Notes: generated from the letters alone by a model not told the origin. Shown: positions 1-8,608, counted from the stretch's first letter. The stretch is 64,000 bases of DNA from Clostridia bacterium (GCA_017409005.1 JAFQTP010000001.1:62001-126000); one strand, 5' to 3'. Numbers and translations: made by a program.

Positions 1-1634
1 GCAGGAAAACTCTCTTCAAAAAGTTCCTTATTTTCAAACGGATAATGATGTTGAGCAAAAGGCATACTTCCCGAGTCAAACCAGCAGTCAATAACTTCTG
101 GTTCGCGGTGCATTTGCTTTCCACATTTTTCACATTTTATTGTAACTTCATCTACATATGGTTTATGTAGTTCAATTTCGCCAACATTACCAAGTTTTTG
201 AAGTTCTGCTTTACTGCCAACAACATGGTGATGTCCGCACTCGCAAAGCCAAACAGGAAGTGGTGTTCCCCAATAGCGGTCGCGGCTTAGGCACCAATCG
301 ATGTTGTTTTCCAAAAAGTTGCCCATACGTCCGTTTTTAACGTTGTCTGGAAGCCAGTTAACTGTGTTATTGTTTTTAACCATTTTAGCCCTAAGTTCGG
401 TGGTTTTTACAAACCAGCTTGAACGTGCAAAATAAATAAGTGGGCTGTGGCAACGCCAGCAATGTGGATAGCTATGAACGTGTTTTTGTGTTTTAAACAC
501 CTTATTTTCTTGAGCTAAATCTTCAACAATCTCGTCGTTTTTATCAAAAACAAACTGATTAGAATATTTGCCACAATTTTCAGTAAATTTACCAAATTTA
601 TCAACCAATTGAATAAATGGTAAACCATATTTTCTGCCAACATTCGAGTCGTCTTCACCAAATGCAGGTGCAATGTGAACAATTCCAGTTCCGTCGGTTA
701 ATGTAACATAACTATCGCAAGTTACATAGTATCCTTTTTCAGCTTCTTTTTTATCTACAAAACCAAATAGTGGCTCATATTTTTTATATTCTAAAGTTTT
801 ACCTTTAAACGTTTCAACCACTTCATAATTTTCTTTAAAATGATTTTTTACAAGTGCTTCAGCTAAAATATAGTAGTTACCTTCAAAACTTACTTTAACG
901 TAGTCTTCATCGGCATTAACGCAAAGTGCAATGTTTGAAGGAAGTGTCCAAGGTGTAGTTGTCCAAGCCAAAAAGTAGGTGTTATTTTCGTTTGAAACTT
1001 TAAATTTTGCAACAACAGTTGTATCTTTGCGGTCTTCGTAGCCTTGTGCAAGTTCGTGTGAAGAAAGTGCTGTTCCGCAACGTGGGCAACTAGGCAAAAT
1101 TTTGTAACCTTTATAAAGTAGGCCCTTTTTATCCATTTCTTTTAAAGCCCACCAAACACTTTCGATATAGCTATCGTAGTAGGTTACGTAATAATCGTCT
1201 TCCATGTTAACAAAATAACCAACACGGTCGGAAAACTCTTTCCAAATATCAACATATTTCCAAACGTTATCTTTGCAACGTTTAATAAATTTTTCAATGC
1301 CATATTCTTCAATTTGTTGTTTTCCAGAAATTCCTAGTTCTTTTTCAACCGAAAGTTCAACTGGAAGTCCGTGGGTATCCCAACCACCCTTACGTGGAAC
1401 AAAATAGCCTTGCATAGATTTATAGCGTGTAAACACATCTTTTAAAACACGTGTTAAAACGTGGCCAGAGTGTGGCACACCATTTGCTGTTGGAGGGCCT
1501 TCGTAAAAGTTAAAACGTTTAGAGCCCTTGTTGTGGTTCATACATTGTTTTTTTACATCGTTTGCTTTCCAAAAATTTAAAACTTCTTGTTCAACATTTG
1601 GAAAGTTTAAATTTGCATCAACCTTTTTATACAT
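1..1634 (-). CDS. ileS: Isoleucyl-tRNA synthetase, N-terminal part (cut by window edge)
   Basis: Charges tRNA-Ile with isoleucine in the cytoplasm. I translated the minus strand from the ATG at 1634; the frame stays open to base 1, giving about 544 residues of a protein that is normally 900-1050 long, so the C-terminal half lies outside the window. It starts MYKKVDANLNFPNVEQEVLN, has the class I signature HSGH (in GVPHSGHVL, the HIGH motif), the EGPPTANG stretch, and editing-domain sequence including TTPWTLPSN and WDTHGLPVE. GCP-type cysteine pairs (CPRCG, CEKCG) are visible. The start has an AAGGAG site eight bases upstream. Transcription is controlled by the T-box leader just upstream, which carries an isoleucine specifier. 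Identity is very secure. Confidence 0.97.
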   Translation of the reverse strand, partial: MYKKVDANLNFPNVEQEVLNFWKANDVKKQCMNHNKGSKRFNFYEGPPTANGVPHSGHVLTRVLKDVFTRYKSMQGYFVPRKGGWDTHGLPVELSVEKELGISGKQQIEEYGIEKFIKRCKDNVWKYVDIWKEFSDRVGYFVNMEDDYYVTYYDSYIESVWWALKEMDKKGLLYKGYKILPSCPRCGTALSSHELAQGYEDRKDTTVVAKFKVSNENNTYFLAWTTTPWTLPSNIALCVNADEDYVKVSFEGNYYILAEALVKNHFKENYEVVETFKGKTLEYKKYEPLFGFVDKKEAEKGYYVTCDSYVTLTDGTGIVHIAPAFGEDDSNVGRKYGLPFIQLVDKFGKFTENCGKYSNQFVFDKNDEIVEDLAQENKVFKTQKHVHSYPHCWRCHSPLIYFARSSWFVKTTELRAKMVKNNNTVNWLPDNVKNGRMGNFLENNIDWCLSRDRYWGTPLPVWLCECGHHHVVGSKAELQKLGNVGEIELHKPYVDEVTIKCEKCGKQMHREPEVIDCWFDSGSMPFAQHHYPFENKELFEESFP

Positions 1635-1683
1635 TATTTTTCTCCTTAAATTTTTTAGTTTAACTTAAAATAACGCTAAAATA

Positions 1684-1930
1684 CAAAAAAAACTTGCGTA
1701 CATTGTTACAAAAACAATGCCACAAGCATTATTACCATTTATAACAACATGTGCTAACACACACTGTTCACTAACGTAGAACTTTACGTGGCTCCCTACT
1801 AAAATTCAAAAACCAAGCTATAAAGGTGATATTTATTTTATTTTGCTACTAGCTTCTCAGCAACCGCTAGTTCTCTGTAGTGCAACTAATTAAAAATAAA
1901 CGTGTCCTTTTTTAAAACGCCTTTTAATAT
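1684..1930 (-). promoter_or_regulatory. T-box riboswitch, isoleucine (AUC specifier), leader of ileS
   Basis: Read on the minus strand, Stem I is closed by AAAGG (1906-1910) with CCTTT (1822-1826). Its 3' internal-loop strand contains ATC (1828-1830) in the context AAATATCACC, the specifier for isoleucine. The distal part has AGAGAACTAGC, then GGTTGCTGAGA, then GCTAGT, as in classical T-box Stem I. Further down, TGGT (1734-1737) lies in a bulge next to AATGC/GCATT, able to pair with the ACCA end of tRNA-Ile. This overlaps the left arm of a strong terminator, CTTGTGGCATTGTT...AACAATGTACGCAAG followed by eight T (about 1684-1726). The usual AGGGUGG T-box sequence is not conserved. Uncharged tRNA-Ile should stabilise the antiterminator. 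Confidence 0.85.
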
Positions 1931-1942
1931 TAAACTGCTTTA

Positions 1943-1971
1943 ATAATACAACAACCCAATAAGTTTGTCAA
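1943..1971 (-). promoter_or_regulatory. Sigma-A-type promoter of the ileS T-box leader
   Basis: On the minus strand TTGACA (1966-1971) and TATTAT (1943-1948) are separated by exactly 17 bases. The expected transcript start near 1936 is just upstream of the base of T-box Stem I, which fits perfectly. Confidence 0.85.
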
Positions 1972-2053
1972 CAACTAAAAATTTGTTTTAAACATAATAA
2001 ACATTTTTAAAATTACTAAACATTGTGTTACAATAAAAAAACGGAGATAAATT

Positions 2054-3145
2054 ATGAGTAAATATAAAGTTGTTGTATATGCCATTGCCAATAACGAAGC
2101 AAAATTTGCCGAGCAATGGGCAAAAAACATGAGCGAGGCCGACGAAATTTATGTTTTGCTTGACCCAACATGCTCAGATAACACTAAAGAAATTTTAGAG
2201 GCAAATGGCGTTAAAGTTAAAGAAAAATTGATTAGACCTTGGCGTTTTGACAGGGCCCGAAACGAAAGTTTAAAACTTGTGCCTAAAGATGCCGACATTT
2301 GTGTTTGCACCGACCTAGACGAACTTTTCGACCCAGGCTGGAGACAAATATTAGAAGAAAAATGGGAACCCGACACAAACCAAGGTGTTTACCGCTATTG
2401 GCACAACGCAGGCAGCCCAAACGACACTCCAAACATTTTTGACTATTCTAAAATTCATGACCGCCATAGCTTTAGTTGGAAATGGATTATTCATGAATAT
2501 ATTGTTCAAAAGGACCCAAATCAAAAAATTAAGCAAACAAAATTAGATGGTATATTCCTTCGACACTACCCCGACAACAAAAAACCAAGAAGCTATAAAA
2601 CACTTTTAGAACGTGCAGTTAAAGAAGAAAAACACGACACACGTTATTTAGGTCTACTTGCCGAGGAATATGTTAACGCTAAAGAATTTGAGAATGCCGA
2701 AAAAACTGCAAAACAACTTTTAACTGAAAAGAAAGCTTGGACACACGACATTTGCTTTGCTTATAAAATTTTAATTAAAAGTGCAAATATGCAACAAGAC
2801 TATCAAAAAGCACGTAACTATTGCTACGAAGCTTTGTCAAAATGCGATTATTGTAAAGTTTTTCATGGTGAATTAGGTCAATTACTTATAACTCAATTAA
2901 ACGATAGCGAACTAGGTATTGCACATGTAAAAAAATGTATGGCAATTGAAAACGACGTAATTACCGCAAGAGAACAAGAATGGAATAATAAAGCATATAA
3001 CTACAACCTAATTTCAATTGGATATTTTAATTTAAAAGACTATGCTAATGCCCTACTATATGTTGACATGGCAATTACCCTAGACCCAAATGTTGAAGCA
3101 TATAAACAAAACAAACAAATTTACATAAATGCATATGAAATTTAA
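2054..3145 (+). CDS. Family 2 glycosyltransferase with C-terminal TPR-like helices
   Basis: Probable cytoplasmic sugar transferase, 363 residues. The first 100 residues look like a GT-A fold: VVVYAIANNEAKFAEQW opens the nucleotide-binding strand, followed by DPTCSDNT (the usual DDGSTDNT position) and CTDLDEL with a DxD-type metal/nucleotide motif near residue 90. Residues after about 190 are helical repeats rich in A/Y/L (EEYVNAKEFENAEKTAKQL; YFNLKDYANALLYVDMAI), typical of TPRs fused to GT2 enzymes in Clostridia. It starts at an ATG with GGAGA seven bases upstream and stands alone between the divergent ileS and a convergent gene. Donor and acceptor sugars cannot be inferred. The low cysteine/high lysine composition is like its neighbours. 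Confidence 0.82.
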   Translation: MSKYKVVVYAIANNEAKFAEQWAKNMSEADEIYVLLDPTCSDNTKEILEANGVKVKEKLIRPWRFDRARNESLKLVPKDADICVCTDLDELFDPGWRQILEEKWEPDTNQGVYRYWHNAGSPNDTPNIFDYSKIHDRHSFSWKWIIHEYIVQKDPNQKIKQTKLDGIFLRHYPDNKKPRSYKTLLERAVKEEKHDTRYLGLLAEEYVNAKEFENAEKTAKQLLTEKKAWTHDICFAYKILIKSANMQQDYQKARNYCYEALSKCDYCKVFHGELGQLLITQLNDSELGIAHVKKCMAIENDVITAREQEWNNKAYNYNLISIGYFNLKDYANALLYVDMAITLDPNVEAYKQNKQIYINAYEI

Positions 3146-3185
3146 TATTACATTTTAAACATTATAAACAATAACAAACATAAAA

Positions 3186-3214
3186 AAACGAAAGCTAAAT
3201 TGCTTTCGTTTTTT
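3186..3214. terminator. Bidirectional intrinsic terminator
   Basis: AAACGAAAGC and GCTTTCGTTT form a 10-bp stem with a 6-base loop, with A-run before and T-run after. It lies between the convergent glycosyltransferase gene and the 765-codon gene and can serve both. Confidence 0.85.
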
Positions 3215-3227
3215 GTTTTTAATTTAG

Positions 3228-5525
3228 TTACATAGACCATCTGCTTCTGTCTGTAGGGTCAATTACAGTAGGAGCAGGAGTTGCGGTTGTTACAATAGGG
3301 TTTGCAACACCATCGGTTAACTCAGTCAAACCTTCAGTTGGGTCGCCCTCAACAATAGGAGCTGTAACTGCCTTTTTAGAATTTTTATTTTTAAAGTGTT
3401 TTACAAGAACAGAACTATCACCAGTGTAAACACCTGTAGTAGTTCCTGATCTACCCTTGCTTGACGCACGAGTTGTCAAAATACGTTCAACAGTGTGTGC
3501 ACCTTTTGCATGATCAAAACTTACAGGAACAGTGGTTGCACCACTACGATATGCAAAGTAATCGTCCATGCTAAAGTCGCCTCTAGCAACTGCCCCTTCA
3601 TGAAGGTCTTTTGCAATTTCACCCATATCGTGTCTGTCGCCATCAAGAATATCAATCGCTTTAACACTTCCGCGAATTGTTCCCATTCTTGCATGATGTG
3701 CTGTAAACCATGATTCAACAATTGTAGCACCATGGCTACTTGCAATTGCACGTCTTGAAACATAGTCAGCTTCACGTTTTCTTGTTCCTTCAATTAAATC
3801 TCTACGTTCCATGTTGAAACGGAAAATTTGTTCGCTTAAGTTACCTTCAAGTTCTAATTCGTCAGGTTTACCAGAACGAACAGTTCTATATTGGTCGGCA
3901 TAGTAACGCATTGTTTGTCCACCAAACAAGCCACCAATTCTTCTAAAGAAGCCTCTAACTTTACCACATGGTGGTTTTTCTTGAAGTTGTTTACCAATCC
4001 ATTCGTAGTTTTTAGTTACTTTTGCATCATAGCTTTTAATTTCTTTTAATAGTTTTTCAATTTTCTTTCTGTTTGCATTTGGATCAGATTTTAAAATTTC
4101 TAATTGTTTTTCACGTTTAGCAATTTCTTCTTTGTATTTATCCATTTCAGCAAATTTCTTTTCAACTTGTTTTTGTCTGTGTAAAAATCTAGCTTTGTTT
4201 CTAGATGCCCTACGAGCTTTACGTCCAAAAATCATGTTAACAACGTTTGCACCAACTGCAATTCCTGCTGTTGCCCATATGTTATAAGAAGCAAACTCTA
4301 ACACAGGTCCAGCAATAGCAGTTCCAACACCTGGAATTAATGTAGAAAGTGCCACAGCACCAGCTAAAGCAACTGTTGAAAGTAATAACCAATGTCTGCC
4401 TACCCATCTGCCAAATTTACCCATTACACCAACATGAACTGTTTTATATTTAGTACGTCTTTTAGGACCAGTTGGCATTGTTGGAGTTGGAATTGTAGGT
4501 GTTGTACTTGTTGTAGGAGTGGTAGAAGTTGTAGGTGTAGTACTTGTTGTTGGTGTAGTTGATGTAGTTGGAGTTGTACTAGTTGTAGGTGTGGTACTTG
4601 TTGTAGGAGTTGTACTAGTAGTTGGTGTTGTAGAAGTTGTAGGGGTAGTTGTTGTAGTAGGAGTAGTACTTGTTGTTGGTGTAGTAGTTGTTGTAGGAGT
4701 AGTAGTTGTTGTGGTTGGAGTTGTTGTAGTTGTAGTAGGAGTTGTTGTAGTAGTTACTGTTGGAGTAGAAACAATTCCTCTGCCATATGACCTACCAAGT
4801 TCGTTAATTAGTTTATGAGTTTCATTTCCTTTTGAAAGTAATGTTGAATCAGGAGCAGTTGTTGTTGCATGAACAACACCATAAAAACTATCTAACGACC
4901 CTTCTAATTGATCTCCCTTTTTACCTTTTGCATTAACAGTGTTAAACACCCAATTATAAACATCTTCAGCCATCTCGCCTTCTAAAGCAAGCCTTAAAAT
5001 ACCTTCTGCCCTAGCTGCCGCACCAATCATACGTGTTGTTGCACGTTTTTCGTCAGCCAATCTCGCTTTATCGGCAGATGTTCCAAGTGCACGAGGATCA
5101 AGTTCAAGCCTTGCACGCAAATCTTGAAGATCGGCAATATATTTTTCAAGTTTTTTAATTAAATCTTTAATAGTTTTAACTTCATCAGCAGTTAATGCAG
5201 TTGTGTGCATAACAACTGGAGTTGCACTTTCTCTTTGTTTGTTTTTTAAAATTGCAGAATAAAGACTTGCTACATCGGCAGTTTTAATTTTACCAGCACG
5301 AAGTTTTGGACTATTATTGATGTCGGCCAAAGGTCTTTTACGAAGTATTCCACCTCTGTTTTCACCAAAAATAGTTTCCAAAGCGTCCTTAACATTGTCA
5401 GGAATTTGTTTGGCTGCAATATAACTATTAAGTTCAGTAATAGAAATGTGTGTTAAAACACTAATTTCTTTTATTGCTTTTTTAAGTTCATTAGCTTCAG
5501 TTTGTGTAATTGAAATAATTGCCAT
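3228..5525 (-). CDS. Large unrecognised protein: helical N-terminus, Thr/Pro linker, membrane segment, coiled coil
   Basis: No family recognised. The 765 residues divide into a charged helical N-terminal part (about 1-250, with KTIKDLIKKLEKYIADL and an Ala/Arg-rich stretch), and a linker of about 100 residues made only of Thr, Pro and some Ser (about 254-352, PTTSTTPTTS units). A basic stretch (GPKRRTKYK) follows, then one or two hydrophobic segments (about 374-430, HWLLLSTVALAGAVALS and a Gly/Ala-rich second part). After these comes a Lys/Glu coiled coil (about 440-510) and a soluble C-terminal region ending DPTDRSRWSM. There is no N-terminal signal peptide. The start has AAAGGAGG eight bases upstream. 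It shares its architecture (unstructured Thr/Pro linker between helical parts, no signal) with the 1575-residue product at 24179-28906. Secretion-substrate or envelope-scaffold roles are guesses. Confidence 0.8.
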   Translation of the reverse strand: MAIISITQTEANELKKAIKEISVLTHISITELNSYIAAKQIPDNVKDALETIFGENRGGILRKRPLADINNSPKLRAGKIKTADVASLYSAILKNKQRESATPVVMHTTALTADEVKTIKDLIKKLEKYIADLQDLRARLELDPRALGTSADKARLADEKRATTRMIGAAARAEGILRLALEGEMAEDVYNWVFNTVNAKGKKGDQLEGSLDSFYGVVHATTTAPDSTLLSKGNETHKLINELGRSYGRGIVSTPTVTTTTTPTTTTTTPTTTTTTPTTTTTPTTSTTPTTTTTPTTSTTPTTSTTPTTSTTPTTSTTPTTSTTPTTSTTPTTSTTPTTSTTPTIPTPTMPTGPKRRTKYKTVHVGVMGKFGRWVGRHWLLLSTVALAGAVALSTLIPGVGTAIAGPVLEFASYNIWATAGIAVGANVVNMIFGRKARRASRNKARFLHRQKQVEKKFAEMDKYKEEIAKREKQLEILKSDPNANRKKIEKLLKEIKSYDAKVTKNYEWIGKQLQEKPPCGKVRGFFRRIGGLFGGQTMRYYADQYRTVRSGKPDELELEGNLSEQIFRFNMERRDLIEGTRKREADYVSRRAIASSHGATIVESWFTAHHARMGTIRGSVKAIDILDGDRHDMGEIAKDLHEGAVARGDFSMDDYFAYRSGATTVPVSFDHAKGAHTVERILTTRASSKGRSGTTTGVYTGDSSVLVKHFKNKNSKKAVTAPIVEGDPTEGLTELTDGVANPIVTTATPAPTVIDPTDRSRWSM

Positions 5526-5535
5526 TTTATACCTC

Positions 5536-5560
5536 CTTTATGTGCCACCCCAACATAAAG
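5536..5560 (-). promoter_or_regulatory. Hairpin abutting the ribosome binding site of the 765-codon gene
   Basis: On the minus strand CTTTATG (5554-5560) and CATAAAG (5536-5542) can pair around an 11-base GT-rich loop, and the right arm supplies the first bases of the AAAGGAGG site. Pairing would partly hide the site. No function is proven. Confidence 0.35.
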
Positions 5561-5587
5561 TTAAATGTTTTTTATTTTTTAGAAACA

Positions 5588-5641
5588 TTACATGCGTAAT
5601 ATTTCTTAGCATATTATAACAAAAAATAGTAGCATAGTCAA
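5588..5641 (-). promoter_or_regulatory. Strong sigma-A promoter of the 765-codon gene with a palindrome at the start point
   Basis: Minus strand TTGACT (5636-5641), 17 bases, TATAAT (5613-5618). Between 5588 and 5601, just downstream of the expected start point, is ATTACGCATGTAAT (5-bp arms), a possible operator. The promoter lies inside the terminator hairpin of the upstream gene. Confidence 0.7.
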
Positions 5642-5672
5642 TATGCAAATTTGCAAATTTCTATGCTACTAT
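5620..5672 (-). terminator. Terminator of the 342-codon gene, overlapping the next promoter
   Basis: ATAGTAGCATAG (5626-5637) is exactly complementary to CTATGCTACTAT (5661-5672). On the minus strand the 12-bp stem is followed by a run of T. The -35 box of the next gene sits within its right arm and loop. Confidence 0.7.
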
Positions 5673-5679
5673 CAATGTT

Positions 5680-6708
5680 TTATCTCATTTTTTCAACTTT
5701 TTTACGCAAAGCCTCGTCAATTGGAGTAGATTCCAATAAAACATCTTCTAGTTTAATCCCTTTTTCAGTTAAAACTGCAAGTGCTGCTTGACCTCTGCCA
5801 ATAGCCTTAGTTACGATTCCTTTCATGGCTCCACGTTTTCTTGCATCGTTAAATGATGCATATAGTGCGTCTAGATGTGAGCCTTTTCCCAAGTAAGATT
5901 TAATACGCTCAACATTTTCTAATGCTTTTTGTCTAATGCTTAAATCGTTTTCAACTTTTATGCAAGGAGCATTTTTGTAAGCTTCAATAACCTCAATTGT
6001 TTTAACAATTAAACGATCGCCATAATTTTGGGTTGGATTTTGGTTGTCAACATGTTCAACTCCACCAACACCCATTGTGTAAAGTTCTCTTTCGGCTTCT
6101 AAAAATAATAATAGCGCTTCTAAAGTTTCTTTGTTAGGTTCAACAAACCTATCTTTGCTTTTAAATGTATATGTTAAACCCTTGCGATAGCGTTGGTTGT
6201 CGTTTTGACTTCTGTCTTCATTATCATTACTTACAGGTTTTCTTTTACCTTTTGCTGATAACATTTTATCAATCACGTCAGGGTTTGTATTAATTTTTGC
6301 TTTTTGTTTAATATGTTCTGGATTTGGTAAGAACTGATTAATTGCTGCTTTTAATTTTTCAACATATCCACGATCAACATCATTTTTAAAATCTCCACCA
6401 CGCATAAAGTTTTTATTATCAATCATATACATTAAAATGATGTTTTGGTCTGGTTCTGGAACATACAAATGCTCGTTCGCGTATTTAACCATGTTTGTAA
6501 CTTGAACTTTAATTGCCAAAATTGCACGAGGGTCAATTTTATCACATTCACTTGCATATTTAACGCGTGCAAGTTGACCTGGAGAAAACACTGTTGTTTG
6601 AACCCCATTCTTTTTCATGTATTCGTTAAGTTTAAGCATTTCGTTATAAACATAGTCAAAATAATCTTTATAAACATTATCCACTTTTTCTTGTCCAAAT
6701 AGTGCCAT
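5680..6708 (-). CDS. Unrecognised soluble protein, 342 residues
   Basis: No family recognised. The sequence is soluble and highly charged, with no signal peptide or membrane segment. Two helical, globular-looking halves (about 1-140 and 185-342) are joined by a hydrophilic Asn/Asp/Arg-rich linker (about 150-180, GKRKPVSNDNEDRSQNDNQ). The first half contains SPGQLARVKYASECDKIDP and a Tyr/Met-rich helix; the second half ends in basic helices (EALRKKVEKMR). The start ATG at 6708 follows a modest purine-rich site. It ends in its own terminator, so it is probably transcribed alone. It lies next to the 765-codon gene in the same orientation, which hints at, but does not show, a shared role. Confidence 0.75.
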   Translation of the reverse strand: MALFGQEKVDNVYKDYFDYVYNEMLKLNEYMKKNGVQTTVFSPGQLARVKYASECDKIDPRAILAIKVQVTNMVKYANEHLYVPEPDQNIILMYMIDNKNFMRGGDFKNDVDRGYVEKLKAAINQFLPNPEHIKQKAKINTNPDVIDKMLSAKGKRKPVSNDNEDRSQNDNQRYRKGLTYTFKSKDRFVEPNKETLEALLLFLEAERELYTMGVGGVEHVDNQNPTQNYGDRLIVKTIEVIEAYKNAPCIKVENDLSIRQKALENVERIKSYLGKGSHLDALYASFNDARKRGAMKGIVTKAIGRGQAALAVLTEKGIKLEDVLLESTPIDEALRKKVEKMR

Positions 6709-6795
6709 AAATTTACCGCCTTAAATTTTTTACACAAAAAGTATAACACCATTTAAAGGCAATTTCAATACCCAATTTTAATTTTTTTTTGATAA

Positions 6796-6823
6796 TAAAA
6801 AAACGGCGATACTTAGCCGTTTT
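6796..6823 (-). terminator. Intrinsic terminator after mazF
   Basis: AAACGGC and GCCGTTT pair around an 8-base loop; on the minus strand the stem is followed by seven T. It lies ten bases beyond the mazF stop. Confidence 0.8.
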
Positions 6824-6833
6824 ATATATATTA

Positions 6834-7190
6834 TTATTCTAAAAAGCCCAAACTAACTAAAAGTGCGTTATCTACCATTTTCATTTTAAGAACATCAACG
6901 CTTCCAACTTTTTCTTTCAGCCTGCGTTTATCAAGTGTTCGAAGTTGCTCAAGCAAAACCACCGAATCCTTAGGCAAACCAACCTCCGAACTTTTTAGTT
7001 CGATGTGCGTAGGAATTTTTGCTTTATTTATTTGGCTTGTTATTGCAGCAGCAATAATTGTGGGACTAAATTTATTTCCCACATTGTTTTGCACAATTAA
7101 AACCGGCCTAATTCCACCTTGTTCGCTTCCAACAACTGGGCTTAAATCGGCATAATACACTTCTCCACGTTTAATTTCAAAATTATTCAT
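6834..7190 (-). CDS. mazF: MazF/EndoA family mRNA interferase toxin
   Basis: Sequence-specific endoribonuclease toxin, about 118 residues from the start [16 protein letters not shown]. It follows Bacillus EndoA almost block by block: [46 protein letters not shown] and [17 protein letters not shown]. The family's catalytic Arg (GGIRPV) and Thr (AAITSQ) are both present, so it should be active. I chose the ATG at 7190 because it aligns with the family and overlaps the upstream stop by eight bases; an ATG six codons further upstream is possible. The overlap suggests translational coupling to the 77-residue partner, which would be the antitoxin by position. In most Firmicutes this toxin is paired with a ribbon-helix-helix antitoxin near alr; neither is seen here. 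Confidence 0.93.
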   Translation of the reverse strand: MNNFEIKRGEVYYADLSPVVGSEQGGIRPVLIVQNNVGNKFSPTIIAAAITSQINKAKIPTHIELKSSEVGLPKDSVVLLEQLRTLDKRRLKEKVGSVDVLKMKMVDNALLVSLGFLE

Positions 7191-7416
7191 TACTAATCCA
7201 GTTAACATAGTTATTTAAATCGGCAACAGTACTAATATTTTCTTCAGCCATATTAACCAACCACTTAGCATTTCTATTATAGAAATTTATAGCATTTGTG
7301 CAGTAATCGGTGTTACTTATTGTATGTTTTAAACTTTCTATTTGTTTACAAACAGCTGTGTTACCTTTTAAATTATTAACCATATTTTTTAGTTTATAAC
7401 CATATTCCCCACTCAT
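7183..7416 (-). CDS. Small protein overlapping mazF; candidate antitoxin, family unknown
   Basis: A 77-residue product beginning [20 protein letters not shown]. Its reading frame ends AAT GAA TAA, and the toxin ATG lies inside those bases, so the two are almost certainly translated together. By position it should be the antitoxin. I see neither the ribbon-helix-helix pattern of EndoAI/MazE nor an AbrB or Phd-like fold; it appears to be helical with a C-terminal amphipathic part ([15 protein letters not shown]). The start is preceded by a weak purine-rich site. Function is inferred from gene order only. Confidence 0.7.
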   Translation of the reverse strand: MSGEYGYKLKNMVNNLKGNTAVCKQIESLKHTISNTDYCTNAINFYNRNAKWLVNMAEENISTVADLNNYVNWISNE

Positions 7417-7477
7417 TTTGCACCTAACAAAAATTTACTTTATTTTAAGTTGTGCAAACAATTAATAATTATTAATA

Positions 7478-7518
7478 AAAAAATAAAAAGCCGGCTATTT
7501 CCCGCTTTTTATTTTTAA
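7478..7518 (-). terminator. Intrinsic terminator after the PHP hydrolase gene
   Basis: AATAAAAAGC.GG and CC.GCTTTTTATT form a long stem around a short loop, followed on the minus strand by T-rich sequence. Confidence 0.7.
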
Positions 7519-7549
7519 TGTTAAACAATTATATTAACTAAATAACAAT

Positions 7550-8608
7550 TTATTTACTAAAACGCTTTTGTTCTCTTAAATCAGAAAGCCTATCAATAAA
7601 CTTTTCGTTAAGTAGCAAATCGCCATTCCTGGTTTCTAACAAAGTTTTTATCATTGTTCCCGGAACTGGAACAAAATAGGTTCGCTCGCCATTGTTTAAT
7701 AAGTACATTTTACCCTCAGGGTTGCGTTCGCTAACCAAATACTGATAGTCGGTTCCGCCAGACATTTCTAGATTGTGTTCCAAAGCATAGTCCTCTAACA
7801 CCTTTGTATCCATAACCGAATTTAAGAAATATTTGGTTTCAATGCCATCAAACGGAAAAGAATAACCAGCATCAACATTTAAAAGTGCATCTAAATAATT
7901 TGTGGTTGGAAACTTTTTGTTCATGTGGCAAGGGTGCGAAATATAAATTCTAGCACCAATTTTACGTGCATAATCAATAACTTCCGTTAAGTATGGTGCA
8001 CGTGCTTGTTTAAACCATAGTTTACTATTAGGGTCTTCAAAAATAATTCTAATAAAATCTGAAGAACTTTCAAATTTGCCAAGCACTTGCTCGTATTTAG
8101 CCTGACGTTTTGGGTCTTTGTGCATAAATTCCCAAACTTGTTTATGAACACTTTTTTCAAACACAAAATAATCTTTTTTAGGGGGTTCAAGTTTAACTTT
8201 TTTAAGTGCTTTAATAATGTTTTTAACGTCTTGTTTAAAAATTTTATTTTGATATTTTTTACTAAACCACTTTAAACTTTCAGCTTTTTCAATATCAAAA
8301 TTTAAAAGCGTTAAATGAATTGTGTAATTATTAAAATTAAACGCATATTTTGTTGGATGTGTGTTGTTAACCACGCAAGTAACTTCGCAACCCGGAACAA
8401 GTTTTCCAGAATAAACTTGCTCTAATTCGCCAGTTTTAATAAGTTCTTGTAAAACTCCACCTTTTTTATATAAATTAAGTTCGTTGTGTTCTAGCAAACA
8501 AATTGCTTTAACCCCATTAGCCTCAGCTAAACTTAAAACATGTTTAACGGCTTGCTTGTTAATATTAAAATCTAAATGAACATGTAAATCACTTTTAACT
8601 TTATCCAT
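7550..8608 (-). CDS. PHP-domain metal-dependent phosphohydrolase
   Basis: Predicted phosphoesterase of the PHP superfamily (relatives include DNA polymerase III PHP domains and histidinol phosphatase), 352 residues. The four metal-binding motif regions can be seen: SDLHVHLD near residue 6, LLEHNEL near 39 (normally TDHD), PGCEVTC near 73, and ISHPCHM near 224 followed by GGTDYQ near 281. The middle part (about 100-200) is a lysine-rich helical insertion. The natural substrate is unknown; many PHP enzymes hydrolyse nucleoside or sugar phosphates. The DH in motif 2 is EHN here, a mild departure. It is a single gene with a terminator on both sides. Confidence 0.85.
   Translation of the reverse strand: MDKVKSDLHVHLDFNINKQAVKHVLSLAEANGVKAICLLEHNELNLYKKGGVLQELIKTGELEQVYSGKLVPGCEVTCVVNNTHPTKYAFNFNNYTIHLTLLNFDIEKAESLKWFSKKYQNKIFKQDVKNIIKALKKVKLEPPKKDYFVFEKSVHKQVWEFMHKDPKRQAKYEQVLGKFESSSDFIRIIFEDPNSKLWFKQARAPYLTEVIDYARKIGARIYISHPCHMNKKFPTTNYLDALLNVDAGYSFPFDGIETKYFLNSVMDTKVLEDYALEHNLEMSGGTDYQYLVSERNPEGKMYLLNNGERTYFVPVPGTMIKTLLETRNGDLLLNEKFIDRLSDLREQKRFSK

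Noticed and set aside
4519..4818. Plus-strand Val-rich frame opposite the Thr/Pro linker
   Set aside because: Shadow of the Thr/Pro codons of the 765-codon gene; no start signals.
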